Shown piece after piece: positions 9,825 through 21,524 of a stretch of 64,000 nt of DNA; the first letter of the stretch is position 1; each line of letters opens with the position of its first letter. The notes beneath the pieces are model-generated. The model saw nothing but the letters and a program-made list of their open reading frames with translations. It had not been told where the DNA came from and made no database searches. The stretch lies in assembly GCA_001687465.1 (NCBI GenBank), contig LVLI01000033.1, forward strand, positions 1-64,000, read 5' to 3'. Source of the stretch: Halocafeteria seosinensis. Its lineage: Eukaryota; Sar; Bigyra; Bicosoecida. The translations under genes and the position numbers were made by a program.

Positions 9825-12081
9825 CAGTCGTTCAAATAAGTAGGTAACATCGGGGTGTTACCTGGATTTTTGCTCAAGTCATTTTTGGGACTGAGTCACT
9901 GAAACAAAAGGTACTGGGTCAAAAAATTCGGGGAAGACGAAGGGCAAAACGACGCCTGAGGGGGGTCCCATCTTGCCCTTGATATGGGGGCTTGAATTTT
10001 GGAGGTGCGGAAAAAGATCGAAAACCCCGTTACCTGGATTTGTGCACAGTTGTTTCCGCCATTTACACACCAACCGCGTGCCCAATGCAAGCATTGAAAA
10101 CTGCTTCTTAATATACAACTGTTTGCGAGTGAATAGGTGTGAAAACTGTATTTGTACGCTTTTTATTGAGGAAGATACTCGCCCTTAATGTTTTGCGACC
10201 GCGCGGACGTTGAAGTTGGGTACAGAGAATTCAAATGGGGAAACTGGATCATCAAACTCCCGCTGGTAGGCGCTACAATGCCATAATCGTGCACACATGG
10301 ATTCGGAAAGGAACAGACAAAAGCGGCAATCATATCCAAAGTGTTCTTGAGAAGAAGGAGGAAACCATAGCTGCGTATTCAAAGGGAAAATCGGCACGCA
10401 GGCTGGCGTGCGACTGGAGAAAACGGATGAGAAGTCAGCTAGACATCAATAATCTACCTCAACAAGGGCAGGTGATAGAGTTCGAAGTAGCTAAATCAAT
10501 TTACCATCAGATATTCCACATGGATAGATGTGGAAAGGAAAGCTTATCCAAAAATACTTCGTTGAAGCAGACTCATCGGTCTACGCCGAGTTAGCATTGG
10601 CGCATACAGTAAAAGAGATGCGGCTCCTCGGATTTAACGATAAAAGAACACTTACCTAGACCCCCGTTATCTCATCCGATGGGGCAATACTGGTATGACA
10701 GCTCATAGTGCCTGGTTTATCAGTTGGAGAGTAGGAGGAAGAAGCAATGTGGGAGGAGGCAGAGCATCTGAAGTACTGCTCGTGAATCACTCGGCAGGCA
10801 GAAAGCGGTGGCAGCACCAGCGCACTTTCCGCAAGCTAATAGCATCTATCAACACGTATGTGAAATCCCGGATTGCAAACTCGGGCGTGGGGCTCACGGC
10901 GGCAGTTCTCGTAGTGGACTGCGCGGGCACACGTCAGCTGCCGCTCCTGAGGTGTTGCAGGAGTACCCGATAATCGTCCCACTGTTCGTTCCTCCAAGGA
11001 TGACGTCAGTGCTGCAGCCTCTTGATAAGGCGCTTTTCGCTCCATTCAAGAAACTTTCGAAATCGTCCGTCTCCCGGTTCATACTGTCATGTGGCAACAA
11101 GCTCTGCTCTCTTCCTGCTCGGGACAGACCGCTGTACCTTGAGCAGTGCATGGCGAAGAAAACATAATGTAGCACCTTACTTTCGAATGGATTCCAAGCT
11201 GCCTCAAGCGTATGTCTCTCAAAGTTGTTCGTAGAGGCTGGAGTGAAGTTTGTTGTGGAGTGTTCCCTAGGATGGAAAATGGGCTGCACCACTCGCAGGT
11301 CGATTTGGACTCTTCATTCTGGGAATGCCATTTTCAGAAGGCAGGACAATGGCCGAACTTCCAGGAGACTGCCATACTGAAAGATATACTTCACGGCGGT
11401 AGTCTGCCGCACTATGGGATACCTTATCTGAAGAACCTGCGTCATGAGAGGAAGCTGAAAGGACTGGCAGCAAGCACCAACTGGTCGACAGACTGCAGAA
11501 GTACCAGGCAGATGTAGAGGAACACGAGGAATTCGCAGTTGGTGTTGAAGTCGAAAACGAAGAGGACACGGACGCATCTCAAGACGAAGTAGAGGACATC
11601 ATTACTTACGAAGCTGAGGAGAAGGAGGCTTCTGAAAATGACGAGGAAGTCCCGCCGAGGCCGAGCTTGAAGATGAGGCTCCTCCAGATATGGACGCATT
11701 ACTCGAAATTGAGCCATTCGTTAGATACATCGAGGAATTAGATGCGATGGAAGTAAAATGGAAGGGCTATGGCAGCAGAAATAACACCAAAAAACCATGC
11801 ACGAAACTCGTAATAGACCTCGGAAGAAGGCAGTTCGACTCTCTGAGCCGCCCGGTTATGGACCTCTATCAGGAACCGGCCCGTAAAAGGCGCAAATGAT
11901 GATATTCAGCTACTTTTTTTGCACATACATGCTTTTTTACACTTAAAAGACTGGAATACAATGCACATTTTTATTAAACGACCTGCATTGTGCTCTTGTG
12001 TATAGCGTTACCTGGAATTTTGCACGGACATTTTGCAAGTTCAACAAAAAACGAGGTGTTACCTACTTATTTGAACGACTG
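9825..12081 (+). mobile_element. pogo-like Tc1/mariner-superfamily transposon, 2.26 kb
   Basis: The two ends are perfect 25-bp inverted repeats starting CAGTCGTTCAAATAAGTAGG. Both are flanked by TA (9823-9824 and 12082-12083), the target duplication of this superfamily. A subterminal word GTTACCTGGA(T/A)TTT recurs near 9859, 10030 and (right end) 12007. The interior carries remnants of a DDE transposase on the plus strand. Identical ends with a broken coding region suggest either recent mobilisation by a transposase elsewhere or simple chance survival of the ends. Confidence 0.85.
10235..11899 (+). pseudogene. Decayed pogo/Tigger-type DDE transposase
   Basis: The frame from 10235 gives a basic N-terminal part (ACDWRKRMRSQLD). 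A second piece around 10905-11070 contains LVVDCAG and, in another frame, GHTSAAAPEVL followed by FVPPRMTSVLQPLD. The last motif is the hallmark of pogo/Tigger DDE_1 transposases, where PLD supplies the third acidic residue. At least one frameshift separates the second Asp from GHTS, and stops interrupt the rest. A further acidic stretch (11520-11690) and a basic end (RKRRK, 11899) may be the C terminus. Not functional as it stands. Confidence 0.7.
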
Positions 12082-12429
12082 TACTAGGACGACGTTCTTC
12101 AAGAACATGCCTCGTGGGGGCTCGCGATCCACAGCCCTGCGGCACCACACAGAAGGAGATGTATAACTCTTGTATGTGTCTGTCACTATTTTCGCTTCAT
12201 GCTTCCCTTAGTGTTGGAGTGACCGAGTGAGAAACAAGATACGGTACACTCCTAGCCTAGCGAGGGGAAGGAGTACACGGTGTAGTGTAGTGTTGCCAAC
12301 TACCGGTATGCTGATGGGTAACGGGGTGTTAGGACAACAGGAGATGGGTATCTACAATACGCACGCAAAAAAACCAGCACATGTAGGATGTTAGCATTGT
12401 CTCGTAATTATGGTTAGGTCGTTTCCACT

Positions 12430-12710
12430 GCATAGGGGCGACGGTTGCGTCGAAGTCCTCCCTTGTTTCCTTCCACACTTAGTACACCACCAACCTGCTG
12501 TACAAGTTGGTACAACTCGAACGGCCGTTACTCCCGCCTATAAGCAGAGCGTAAAGAGACCGCAACTTACGGCCGCATGAATTGAAGTAGCAGCAAAAGT
12601 TCGCACTAGTTGGGTCCTGGACTCCTGGAGCGATCAACATTTTGATCGTACTCGGGGGCAAGTGAAATTCGGCGTGAATACATGTAGACATTTGTAAAGC
12701 CCATTTCGGC
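12430..12710 (+). repeat. Dispersed repeat, copy 1
   Basis: This stretch is alignable with 18195-18440 in the same orientation, sharing blocks such as CTCGAACG.CCG.TACT, CGCCTATA and TTCGCACTAG with many substitutions between. No coding or structural identity recognised. It lies between the pogo-like element and the eIF2-gamma pseudogene. Confidence 0.55.
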
Positions 12711-12894
12711 TGTGGAAGTCGCGTTAGAGTACATATATACAATGTACTGTGTTGTACACTACAGTATTTGATTTGATAGGCATTTAGTGCAACATCGCTT
12801 AGCGCGATCATGCTATTGGGAAATACCTTTATTGATGCAGGATCGGGAAGCGGCGGTGTTGGCGAAACGAGACCAGTCCAAATTACTGTATACA

Positions 12895-13770
12895 TGATCA
12901 AACTCTGCGGGATTCCCGGTGTACGGAGATGGAAGTTAATACGGCATGCTTCCTTTGTGGATTCTCCTGACCATGGTGTTTTAGTGACCGCAATGCTAAA
13001 CGGAACCGCAGTCATGGGTGGAGCTTTATTGCTGATTGCGGGTCAACGAAGCTTACCCCAATTCACAAGCCACCAACTTTGGAGCATGTGGCCGCACTAC
13101 AGATACAGTGTAGTGAACTTTATACACGTTCTGATACTACAGAATAAAACAGATTTCAAACAGTACAACGAGGTGCAGGACCAATATAATCCAATAACAG
13201 GAGTTTGTCGACGGGATCTAGCCCCTGTTATCCCGAACCCTACGTACAACATTGACGAGGTGTGCCGGTTTATCTCTAAACGGCTCCCTAGTCCCATGAA
13301 AGATTGTATGTCGATTCCTCAACTGATCGTGATTCGTTCTTTCGACGTGAACAAGCTGGGCGAAGACGCTGCAACTGAAAGGCGATGTCGCCGGTAGATC
13401 AATCTTACGAGGAATTCCCCGCGTGGGTAATGAGATTGAGGTTCGTACAGGAATTATAAAGGAAGATGGGCGTTGTATTTTCCTATTCTCTAAGATTATT
13501 TCCTGTTCGCAGAGAAAATTTACTTCAGTTTGCGGTTCCCGGTTAACGCCCGCGAGACACCCCGTATTATAAGGAAACCAATAGATATGCTGTCACAGAA
13601 CGAGACATGTCAGCAATTCTTGTGGGATCCCCATTTATTGGGTGCTAGTAGGAGTACGTGTAGGCGCGAGCAAGCTGGGATACTGTATATTCTGCTTTTG
13701 CGGAGGGCCAGGATTGAAGTAGCGAGAGAAGTAGGACAAAGTTCATGCCACAGTACCTTGGGCAAGTAAC
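12895..13770 (+). pseudogene. Translation initiation factor eIF2 gamma subunit pseudogene
   Basis: The frame starting at 12810 becomes clearly homologous to eIF2 gamma near 12895: IPG, then LIRHASFVDSPDHG (normally ...SFVDCPGHD), TAMLNGTAVMGGALLLIAG, HVLILQNKTDF (normally NKID) and [11 protein letters not shown]. After 13373 a frameshift gives [20 protein letters not shown], and two more shifts give LFAE then LLQFAVPG before a stop; a weak match may go on to about 13770. The 5' part with the GTP-binding P-loop is missing. Frameshifts, stops and changed GTPase residues mark a dead copy. No introns interrupt it, so a retrocopy is possible, but no poly(A) tract or target duplication was identified. 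Confidence 0.8.
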
Positions 13771-14605
13771 TGGAAACACACAATTCAACCAAAGCTGGAG
13801 GGCCACATTGCAGAGATCGTGCAGGGTGTGACTATTAGGTCAGGCTTCCCTGCTTGAGGCGGCGCTGAGCTGAGGGCAGAACCAGCTCGGCATGGCATGC
13901 CTGATGATGAATCATGCAACTTCGGTTGGTGTCTACGGGAGAGAGTCAGTTACAAACGAAACCCGTGTTCAGCTTACCTCTGATCAACGCTAACTTCTTG
14001 GCCACAGGAGAGTGTTGAATCCAGTCCCACGTGGACGTTGAAAGAGACATGGCAGCGCAAATGAGTGAAAAGACAATCAGGCTAGTAGAACTCACTGTAG
14101 TCATAGCACTCTCTCCAGCACATTCGACCTTAAACCATTGGGAAAGAACACTCGGACTCCCCCAAATTGCTTCGACATCAGTCTACTGCAGGGTTTAACA
14201 CTACGGTTACCTGCTCCTGTAAGCACAGCAACGACTTCGACACTTATGACGGTAAATTGGAAGAACAGAGCAACATGCGACTGAGTTCCGTTCCACTCAA
14301 TGGTGTAGGTGCGTAGTCTTGGAGAGTTCGTCATCGTTGCCCATTCCGTGCAAGCTTGGCGCTTTCTTCGCTTCTAGCGGTTCAAACGCTCCCCTCTTGT
14401 GTTGTTTATTAGGGCATGGTCCGTAAACAAGAGTTGCACGGGGCGGTATGATTTCTGAAGAAGCCAGCGTCGACTTATCCCGAGCCACCTTTCAAGGCAT
14501 CCGGCCGCAGGTATCGGACTGGGACTGGGTGCTTCGGTTGACGATCCCATTAGCTCGAAGAGTGGAGAGTCCAGCGTCCAGTAATACAGCAACAATTGGT
14601 TTGAG
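13771..14605. other. Intergenic region, no gene seen
   Basis: Only short frames without recognisable features. This is downstream of the GLUG gene on the minus strand; a lost C-terminal part of that gene could lie here but nothing firm is visible. Confidence 0.4.
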
Positions 14606-16489
14606 CTAGTCGTCTCTCTTGCACGGAATTCTCCTTACAGGGACAGGGAGACGCCGCTTCCCTTGGTCTAGCCCCGTCAGGCGTTTTACTCGCACCGATA
14701 TTCCCGAAGTCGACGTATCTGGCATTGAAGGACTCATTGGAGCTCCACTCGGGACTGGAGGTGTTGGGCGTGCGTGTGTTGAGTTGATCGACGATTGCAT
14801 TAGCTGAAAGCGCAAAATGGGCAAAGAATCCGTTCCATTAAGAGCCCAGATTTCATTATCCCACTTCTGTACGCCCTCAACTTGATACAGTTGACCCCGT
14901 ATAGCATCCAAGGTGTTGGAAATGGCGGTTGTGTTGAAAACACTCTCTTGACCGTCGTCTCCCATCATACTCGCCCCATTTGAGCCATTGTACACCGAAT
15001 ATTTCACTTGTATAAGTACACCGCTTGGGTTACCATTTATATCTCCAATGATTCCATTAGCACTTGGTTCTTCGACAATACCGGATGCATACGTATTTGT
15101 TATGAGTAGCTTGCCTGTTGCTTCGTTTTTCCAAACCCCTGTGTCTGCCCCAGTAATCCCTCCTGCTCTATCACCCTCAATATCTCCTCGCGTATAACAA
15201 TCTCGGATGTGTACTTCACCATCCTTAACTGCTGTATGCATTCCAGTGATACCACCACTCCTATCCCCATGAATAGTTCCTGTGGAATATGATTGCGTGA
15301 TATACACATGACCATTGTCAACACCCGCCGAAGTTCCACAGATACCACCCGCATGATTTCCTTCAATCATCCCAGTGGAGTAACATTTGGTGATATTCAC
15401 GGTCCCGTCATCCGATCCTACACTTAGTCCTGCGATACCACCTGCGCTCCCACCTTGTATTGTCCCCGTCGAGTAGGAATTCAATATCTTAATGTGGCCT
15501 CCGTTGCGACCCGCTAGACGACCACATATACCACCACCAAATGCAGCAATCTCTCCTGCTGAGCTACATGAATCCACGATGAAATATTTTTGGGATCCTC
15601 GAACAATAAATCCACCATCTTGTGCAATGTTCCCATTCTTGACATGGACATTCCGGATCAACGGAGCTTCATCCAGGGATTCAATGTCATCACCATTATT
15701 TTCAACCCGGAATAATCCTTCGAAGCCTGAAGTCCCTCGCAACTCAATGATATATCCGTCGCGACCACCACCATCAAACGTCTCATTTGCCTTAAGCGTG
15801 ATGTGAGTGCCAAAATTATAATGATGATCCTCCCAGTTGAGGACACTGCAGTTCATTCGGAAGAGTTTGTCATGCCCGAAATACTGAAAACAAGTTTCAC
15901 GGCCGTCTAAGATGCTGTCGCGTAAATCTACGGATTGCTGTGCGAGCAACTTCGCGGGGAATATCAGCAGAGCTGTCAAAGTGGTGAGATACAGAAGCAC
16001 TGGTTCAGAAGCCATAAGACGAGCTGGTATTTTACGTGTTCCCGGTTTCCTACTGGAAAGTCCGCTCAAACCTCCGTTATGTTTTTCTGTTTCCTTACCA
16101 TGTAAGGAGTTACTTGGTGACGTCTTGTGGTATCCAGTCACAGGACAGGATTTCGACTCTGTCTGGCGATCCACTAACATGTTCATGGAAGTAGGAAGGA
16201 AGGCTGCACCAAGAATGACTAGACAGGCTAGACATAATGGAGGCACTTGGAATTCGATGCTGACTCTCTCTGCCGAGGAACGCATGCTATAGTTACCACT
16301 GGTACTGCTCACAGACAGTGACTTTACAAGCTGCTGTTTGTTGCTTCTAACGAGGAAACCTCCGTCCGGAAGCAAACATTTCATATCATGAAAGTGAAAC
16401 ATGTCCCCTTGTCGGTGGCCCGAAACTGCAGGTAGCATCGTCGTAGGCTTCCGAGGCGGGTCCAGCGGAGGCTGGAGCTCGAGCGACAT
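14606..16489 (-). CDS. Secreted or membrane-anchored GLUG beta-helix protein
   Basis: The 627-codon intronless frame has two hydrophobic segments (about 82-100 and 163-183). The second follows an internal Met at 159 and resembles a cleavable signal peptide, so the true start may be there. The mature part begins near VDLRDSILDG and carries five GLUG-type rungs (GGICG/GGIAG followed by a [NK][SC]YSTG turn) at about 300-480, expected to fold as a right-handed beta-helix. It ends with the family signature IWALNG...LPILRFQ near 545-563. A short Pro/Ser/Thr tail follows, much shorter than in its paralogues, and ends in basic residues (KRLTG...RRIPCKRDD). The head is the same module as in the genes at 21525, 52715 and 56424. 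It lacks the Cys-rich and multi-pass parts. Role inferred as surface or matrix recognition. Confidence 0.75.
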   Translation of the reverse strand: MSLELQPPLDPPRKPTTMLPAVSGHRQGDMFHFHDMKCLLPDGGFLVRSNKQQLVKSLSVSSTSGNYSMRSSAERVSIEFQVPPLCLACLVILGAAFLPTSMNMLVDRQTESKSCPVTGYHKTSPSNSLHGKETEKHNGGLSGLSSRKPGTRKIPARLMASEPVLLYLTTLTALLIFPAKLLAQQSVDLRDSILDGRETCFQYFGHDKLFRMNCSVLNWEDHHYNFGTHITLKANETFDGGGRDGYIIELRGTSGFEGLFRVENNGDDIESLDEAPLIRNVHVKNGNIAQDGGFIVRGSQKYFIVDSCSSAGEIAAFGGGICGRLAGRNGGHIKILNSYSTGTIQGGSAGGIAGLSVGSDDGTVNITKCYSTGMIEGNHAGGICGTSAGVDNGHVYITQSYSTGTIHGDRSGGITGMHTAVKDGEVHIRDCYTRGDIEGDRAGGITGADTGVWKNEATGKLLITNTYASGIVEEPSANGIIGDINGNPSGVLIQVKYSVYNGSNGASMMGDDGQESVFNTTAISNTLDAIRGQLYQVEGVQKWDNEIWALNGTDSLPILRFQLMQSSINSTHARPTPPVPSGAPMSPSMPDTSTSGISVRVKRLTGLDQGKRRLPVPVRRIPCKRDD

Positions 16490-16871
16490 CTACGGGGACA
16501 ACAAAATATCTAAAGGTCTGGCGGGAGGAGACGGATGGAGAGAAAACCCGACGCCTGGAGACCCAGTCCACTGGTTTTGCAACGCCGAGCACCAAGTAAC
16601 AAGAGCGAGGTCTTAGCGTACTATTGGGTACACCATTTTCCGTCCATGGCCACGACGACAAAACAGAATTTTCCATCTTAGTTTTTGTCGCTAGTGTCTC
16701 ATCAATGACAGACCGTTCTACCAAACTTCCAGTCGTGGCCGGAATGGATCGGTCTGCAGCAACAGTCTCAGCCAGGGTGGTAGATTGAGGAAGCGCCAAA
16801 GCAACACTGGTTGTAGCAAGCAGCACAGAATATAAAGGGAACAACCCAAGTGACATTTCCCTCGCGACCAT
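16386..16871 (-). CDS. Possible upstream exon with signal peptide for the GLUG gene
   Basis: A 161-codon frame overlaps the start of the GLUG frame in another phase. Its N terminus (SLGLFPLYSVLLATTSVALA) looks like a signal peptide, followed by a Ser/Thr-rich stretch. No domain recognised. It may be a leader exon spliced into the downstream frame or a chance frame; no clear donor-acceptor pair was established. Confidence 0.25.
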   Translation of the reverse strand: MVAREMSLGLFPLYSVLLATTSVALALPQSTTLAETVAADRSIPATTGSLVERSVIDETLATKTKMENSVLSSWPWTENGVPNSTLRPRSCYLVLGVAKPVDWVSRRRVFSPSVSSRQTFRYFVVPVDVARAPASAGPASEAYDDATCSFGPPTRGHVSLS

Positions 16872-18194
16872 TTTAATCCTTCTCCCACTCTATCTTTTTT
16901 TTCTGTGACAGATGGCTTTCAAAAATAATCGTCAGAGCAAATACAATCCTGGACAACTTGACAAAGAGACACTACTGGAGCCTCTTGTTGCCTGTCTGAT
17001 GTCGGTTGACGAGCTATATCGTTGTCTAAAGCCACGCAAAAGATACAAATCGAGAGATATGAAAGAGTGCCCCAATCTGCAACCAGGTAGCTAGGGGGCA
17101 ACGAATCTGTCCTTCGTCCACTCAATGTTTGAACGCGATATATACGAGAGATAACAGCTACTGTAGTTGGGCCCCGTCTTGTCTTGAAAGCTTCGTGCTA
17201 CCAACCATACATGTGAGAAAGAGAGCACGAACGAACCTGTTCGAAGCGATTTGTGCGAGCTCTGATATCAACCCAGTTCGGCTGTCTCTGTGTGCGTGTG
17301 GATCAGTAGCCACTGTTGTTCAAGAACATGCGTTGCTTGCGTACGCCGTACCGGTAAAGTCAACCAGGTCTGAAAACCTCCCGGGATAATAGTCCGAGGG
17401 TATACAGGACGAAAGGGCACATGCAATTGTTGTATTCATCGGCGTTCGTCGTTCCCGCTTCATGTTTCCATCAGTCCTTGCTGAGCACTTAGCTTGGGTC
17501 CTAGAACCAACAGCAGCTGAGCCGAGGAGGGGGATGAAGAAGTCAGATATGCAATCGGATATGGATATTACACACGCAGGTAAATGACCGTACTCATGCA
17601 AATTTGCAGAATGTTACCATTGGCGTCTTTCTATTGATTACGCATAGCTGGGAGTTGAATTCCCGGCGGCAGTTGTGAATTCCTACTCTGGTTCCCACTT
17701 AACATTCTAAAGTAGAATTTCTAATGTCGTTTCATGGCCCTTCATAGTGTGGCAAAGGATATCCATTTGGACCCCCTCAATTGCGAGGTACCAACCAATT
17801 GAGACAGCAATGGTGCCTTCGCAGTATCTGTTCCGTCTCCAACTTCCCCTAAAAACCCTTTGAGAAAGCTCTACCGTTCGCCGAAAGTGTTTGGACAGAG
17901 TTGAACCGCAGTTGCTCGCGCCCCTAAGCACGGCTTCAAAGTGACTCAAACAATACCAAAGTAGGCGTCATCCTTCTGTGGTAACGATGCAACTCTGGTA
18001 GAATGTATTAGCAGCACCACGGACTGTCCAACCGAAGGCTCGTCGGGTGGAGGAGTCTGCATACAAACTTCGTAGTTCCTAGATCCATTGGTTGTATGAT
18101 CAAGTGCCTGCATGACAAGGGGGTAACGCGCCGGTTACGCCTCCGGAATCAAGAATACATACACCAAGCAATGTAGGAGTGTTCGAGTTAGCGG

Positions 18195-18440
18195 CGGCAG
18201 TTACGCCTCTCGAACTCCTTCCATGTCGCGTTCCACACTGAAGTAAAGCATCAGCCTACTGTAACACTCGAACGCCCGCTACTTGCGCCTATAGGTACAG
18301 CGTGAAGCGACACCAATTTACGACAGCATGGATTGCAGTAGCAGCCAAGTTCGCAGAACTTCGCACTAGGAGGGTTGTCGAGCGACCAAGATTATACTCG
18401 TGACTTGGTAGCTCCAAAGTCGGCAGTAGTGTCACTAACT
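18195..18440 (+). repeat. Dispersed repeat, copy 2
   Basis: Diverged same-strand copy of 12430-12710, recognised by CTCGAACGCCCGCTACTTGC, CGCCTATAGG and TTCGCACTAGG in the same order and spacing. Confidence 0.5.
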
Positions 18441-18827
18441 AAATACAAGTCCTATGGCACTAACACCTCCGGCATCAAGAACACACACACGACCAATGTC
18501 AGTCACTCTTTCTATCCACACTGAATATCTCTCGTCGTATACATTGATCTCTGTCCTCCATCGAGATGTCCCGGGCCAGAGCGTAGCCAGCAACAAACCC
18601 TGAAGCAAACACTTTAGTGCTTGAATTGAGCAAACCCAATCGTTTCAGTTGCGACCCATTTACCTATCTCAGGACTGACAGCTAACCTACTGAAGGAACT
18701 CGTACTTGCCATGCGCCAGCGAAATTGCTCCCATGTCGAGCTAAACCATGAGCATGATAAAGCCAAACAAGTCAATACGCGGTCGGGGTGGTAAAACAAT
18801 ATTTTCGAACTAGGCTTCGATCCAGTG

Positions 18828-19240
18828 TTGAGGAAGTGAATCTTGATGTGCAGCATCATGCTAGGTTTCCACTTTGCCGGTTGTCGACGACGGAACAGAG
18901 GACTGGACAACTCGACACAAGCAACTTTAGGCATTCGACTCTGTAGCAAGAAAGTAGGAACAAGAGGGCAAGTTGCTGTTGGGTTCCGTCTTCTCGAACC
19001 CTTTCGGTGAGCTGTCTTCTTGTTCCATCGACAATTCGTCATGGTTGAGTCGTGCATCGGAGAGATATACAGAACGCTTCGCTCGCCTGAAGGCCCTATT
19101 TCTGGCTGCGTGCTGGAGGGCATAAAGGCCTTATCATAAGTGCTAGCAAAGAAAAGGCCGTTGACCTCGAGGAAGTCTATCTTGGTATGTAGCATACTTA
19201 GACTCCACTTTGCCCCAATGTCGACGAGGTGGTATGGTCG
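18828..19240 (+). repeat. Pair of related 75-bp segments about 335 bp apart
   Basis: Segments 18828-18905 and 19163-19240 share GAGGAAGT, ATCTTG, AGCAT, CCACTTTGCC and TGTCGACGA in order. They are direct repeats with moderate divergence; function unknown. Confidence 0.4.
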
Positions 19241-20929
19241 CCGGGAAACAGCGTTCCCTCAACGAGGCTAGGCATTTGGCCCTACTGTTGGGAAATAAAA
19301 GAAAGGAGCTGGCGCCTCAGGCCCTCAGAGTTATCTTCTGTCAGTCTCCAGGTATGTCTTCCTCGTTCGGCAATATACAATTCTTCATCATCATGGAATA
19401 GCTCCCTTCCTGAGGGAGGATACTCGTCATTTCCTGGATTGCTGACAAGGGGGCCAAATACAGTCATCCAATCCAACCACTATGCACTTCTCAGACTCGT
19501 AGCTCAGGTTGTCCGAGTGAGGTACGGAACGCCATTAATGTAAGTCATATTCAGTATGAGTTCCTGCGCGCCTCCATGGAGCTTAGGAGCTCAGCGAGCG
19601 GGAGTTGGTCGTCTATCGCAAACATATCCCACCGGATCAAAAACCCAGAGACAAGCCGGACGGTTCCGCAAGTCCGAGAAAAAATCTAATCCTTTCCGTC
19701 CTATACCCCCAAAAGTCTGAAAAACCACCGCTTGTGAGCCTCCTGGCAAACTCCATCGTACTTACGACATTTCAGGAAATCCCATGGGAACCAAGGGAGT
19801 ATAAGCGAATTTGCTCACAAATACGTTGAGAAACGTCCGTGCCGGAATAATCGGTTCTTCATGTGCTATCCTTGTGGATGGACGATACTCAGCGTGCTAT
19901 GACATCCGTGGCATCAGATCACGCGCTAGCTTCAGTGATGTGCTTGTGAAGCTCACGTAATAGGCTCTTAGGCAAGCCATGCGCACTGACGCTCCACTCG
20001 ACTCGCCTCTGACAAACAAGACACNCCAAGTAGGGAAGACACGACTTCCTTCTTCCCGTGGTATGCCACTGGGGACAACATACAGCATAATACCGGCTGA
20101 AGCTGCCGAACTTCACAAACACCGGGGAACCAATCATCGTCTATCCATCTACTTTGCGGGTCCTTAGTTTTGGAATTCAGCAGAGCTAAAGCCCGTTCGT
20201 AGGGTGTCAGCCTGTCAGAACATTCCTCTTGTAGCTGCTCTGATATTTGAGGCAGTCCAGATACAAAATCATGGTTGGTGGTACACTAAAACTCAGAACT
20301 CTGAAACGACCTACCTAAGTGTGGGGGTGCCACCTCGGCCAAAGTGCTACAGACTAGACGCCCTGTCTCAAAGCATACTCTCTAAGCGCAGTTCGTCGTG
20401 GAAGCTCCCGAGTATGCCGATCAAACTCGATGTGTTCTTGTAATCGGATGGGTCTACTACTGCTGGGGTTTACTGCTGCTCCCTTCCTCTAACCTAGGTC
20501 ATTCAATAGTGCATCGTTGCTCTGCACTTGCTCGCCCGAGAAGATGGCATGCACTCTGCCCACTACGAATGGACGGATCAACAAATCTTCACAGTGCAGC
20601 TTCCTCCTTTGGAAAGGATGCTTGTCGAGGTGCCTCTCCGTCCATCCATACATGTATAACCATCGACTGTCTTCTACTATCCGGACAGTATGTATGTGGG
20701 AGAGGATACCTGCGTTCCATTCATTTCCAGCCCAATTGATATCCGTCCCCATACCGTCAAATACTGTAGATAGCAGCGTCCTTCAGACAGACTTCCTTAG
20801 CTCAGATTGGAAGTATGTAGTTTGGAGCGTCATCCATATCATACCAAACCCCTGTATGGCCATACACGTCTATGAAACGCAGGGGAGCTCTATGCTGCCA
20901 AGTGGTGGGATGATACTACATGTGTGTCT

Positions 20930-20933
<4 letters not shown>

Positions 20934-20976
<43 letters not shown>
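20934..20976. repeat. (CA)n microsatellite
   Basis: About 20 uninterrupted CA dinucleotides lie in the intergenic region upstream of the TACCGG at 20977. Confidence 0.95.
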
Positions 20977-20979
<3 letters not shown>

Positions 20980-21524
20980 CGGTATGTGACAGATAGTGCC
21001 TGGAGGAGTAGTCGGTGCTTTCTATACACTCGTTGGAGACAACCCTTTGGCGAAATAAAGGTGGACTATCTATAGCATCGGATAATGGTAGTTAGGATGT
21101 GAACTGACTGGACTAGAGATTCGAACAACTCTTGGAGGTTCATGGAGTCCGTTACCTCCTTATCCGGGCTTCGAAAATACGGTTCTCGTTCTCAACGCAC
21201 AAGCAGTACAGTAATGTATGAATGCAGTTAGTTTTTTTTTCTTTTTCTTCTCGTTTATCCGCAAGTATGATTGGATTTTCTGTACAGTACTGTATGCGGA
21301 ATACTCTGCACATATATGCGTAGAATCCAAGAGTGCGCGGCATGGAACTACAGAACACGATATTTCATCATCCCAATCTCGGGCGCTGTCATCTTGATAT
21401 AGCTGAACTCGTATGAGCTACATCAGGGGGGGTGCATGCCCCTCTAGGTGAACTCGCAAGTCGCGGTGCGAGACCCTCAAAACATCTCTCCTCGGGCCAA
21501 ATCCGAATGAGACAGACAGATATG

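Larger units (their letters stand above)
16872..21524. other. Long intergenic region with degenerate repeats, no gene seen
   Basis: No frame has convincing protein character. It contains the second copy of the 12430-type repeat, a pair of short related segments at 18828-18905 and 19163-19240, and a (CA)n tract. A frame of 193 codons at 18614-19195 (minus) is built partly from that repeat pair and was not accepted as a gene. Confidence 0.5.

Noticed and set aside
18614-19195. 193-codon minus-strand frame
   Set aside because: Built partly from two copies of an intergenic repeat; no domain, odd composition and no supporting context.
20934-20976. CRISPR-like regular repeat
   Set aside because: Simple dinucleotide tract without spacers; no CRISPR array in the window.
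21415-21490. tRNA-like GC-rich segment
   Set aside because: No proper T-loop or acceptor stem pairing was found; no tRNA, rRNA or snRNA was recognised anywhere in the window.
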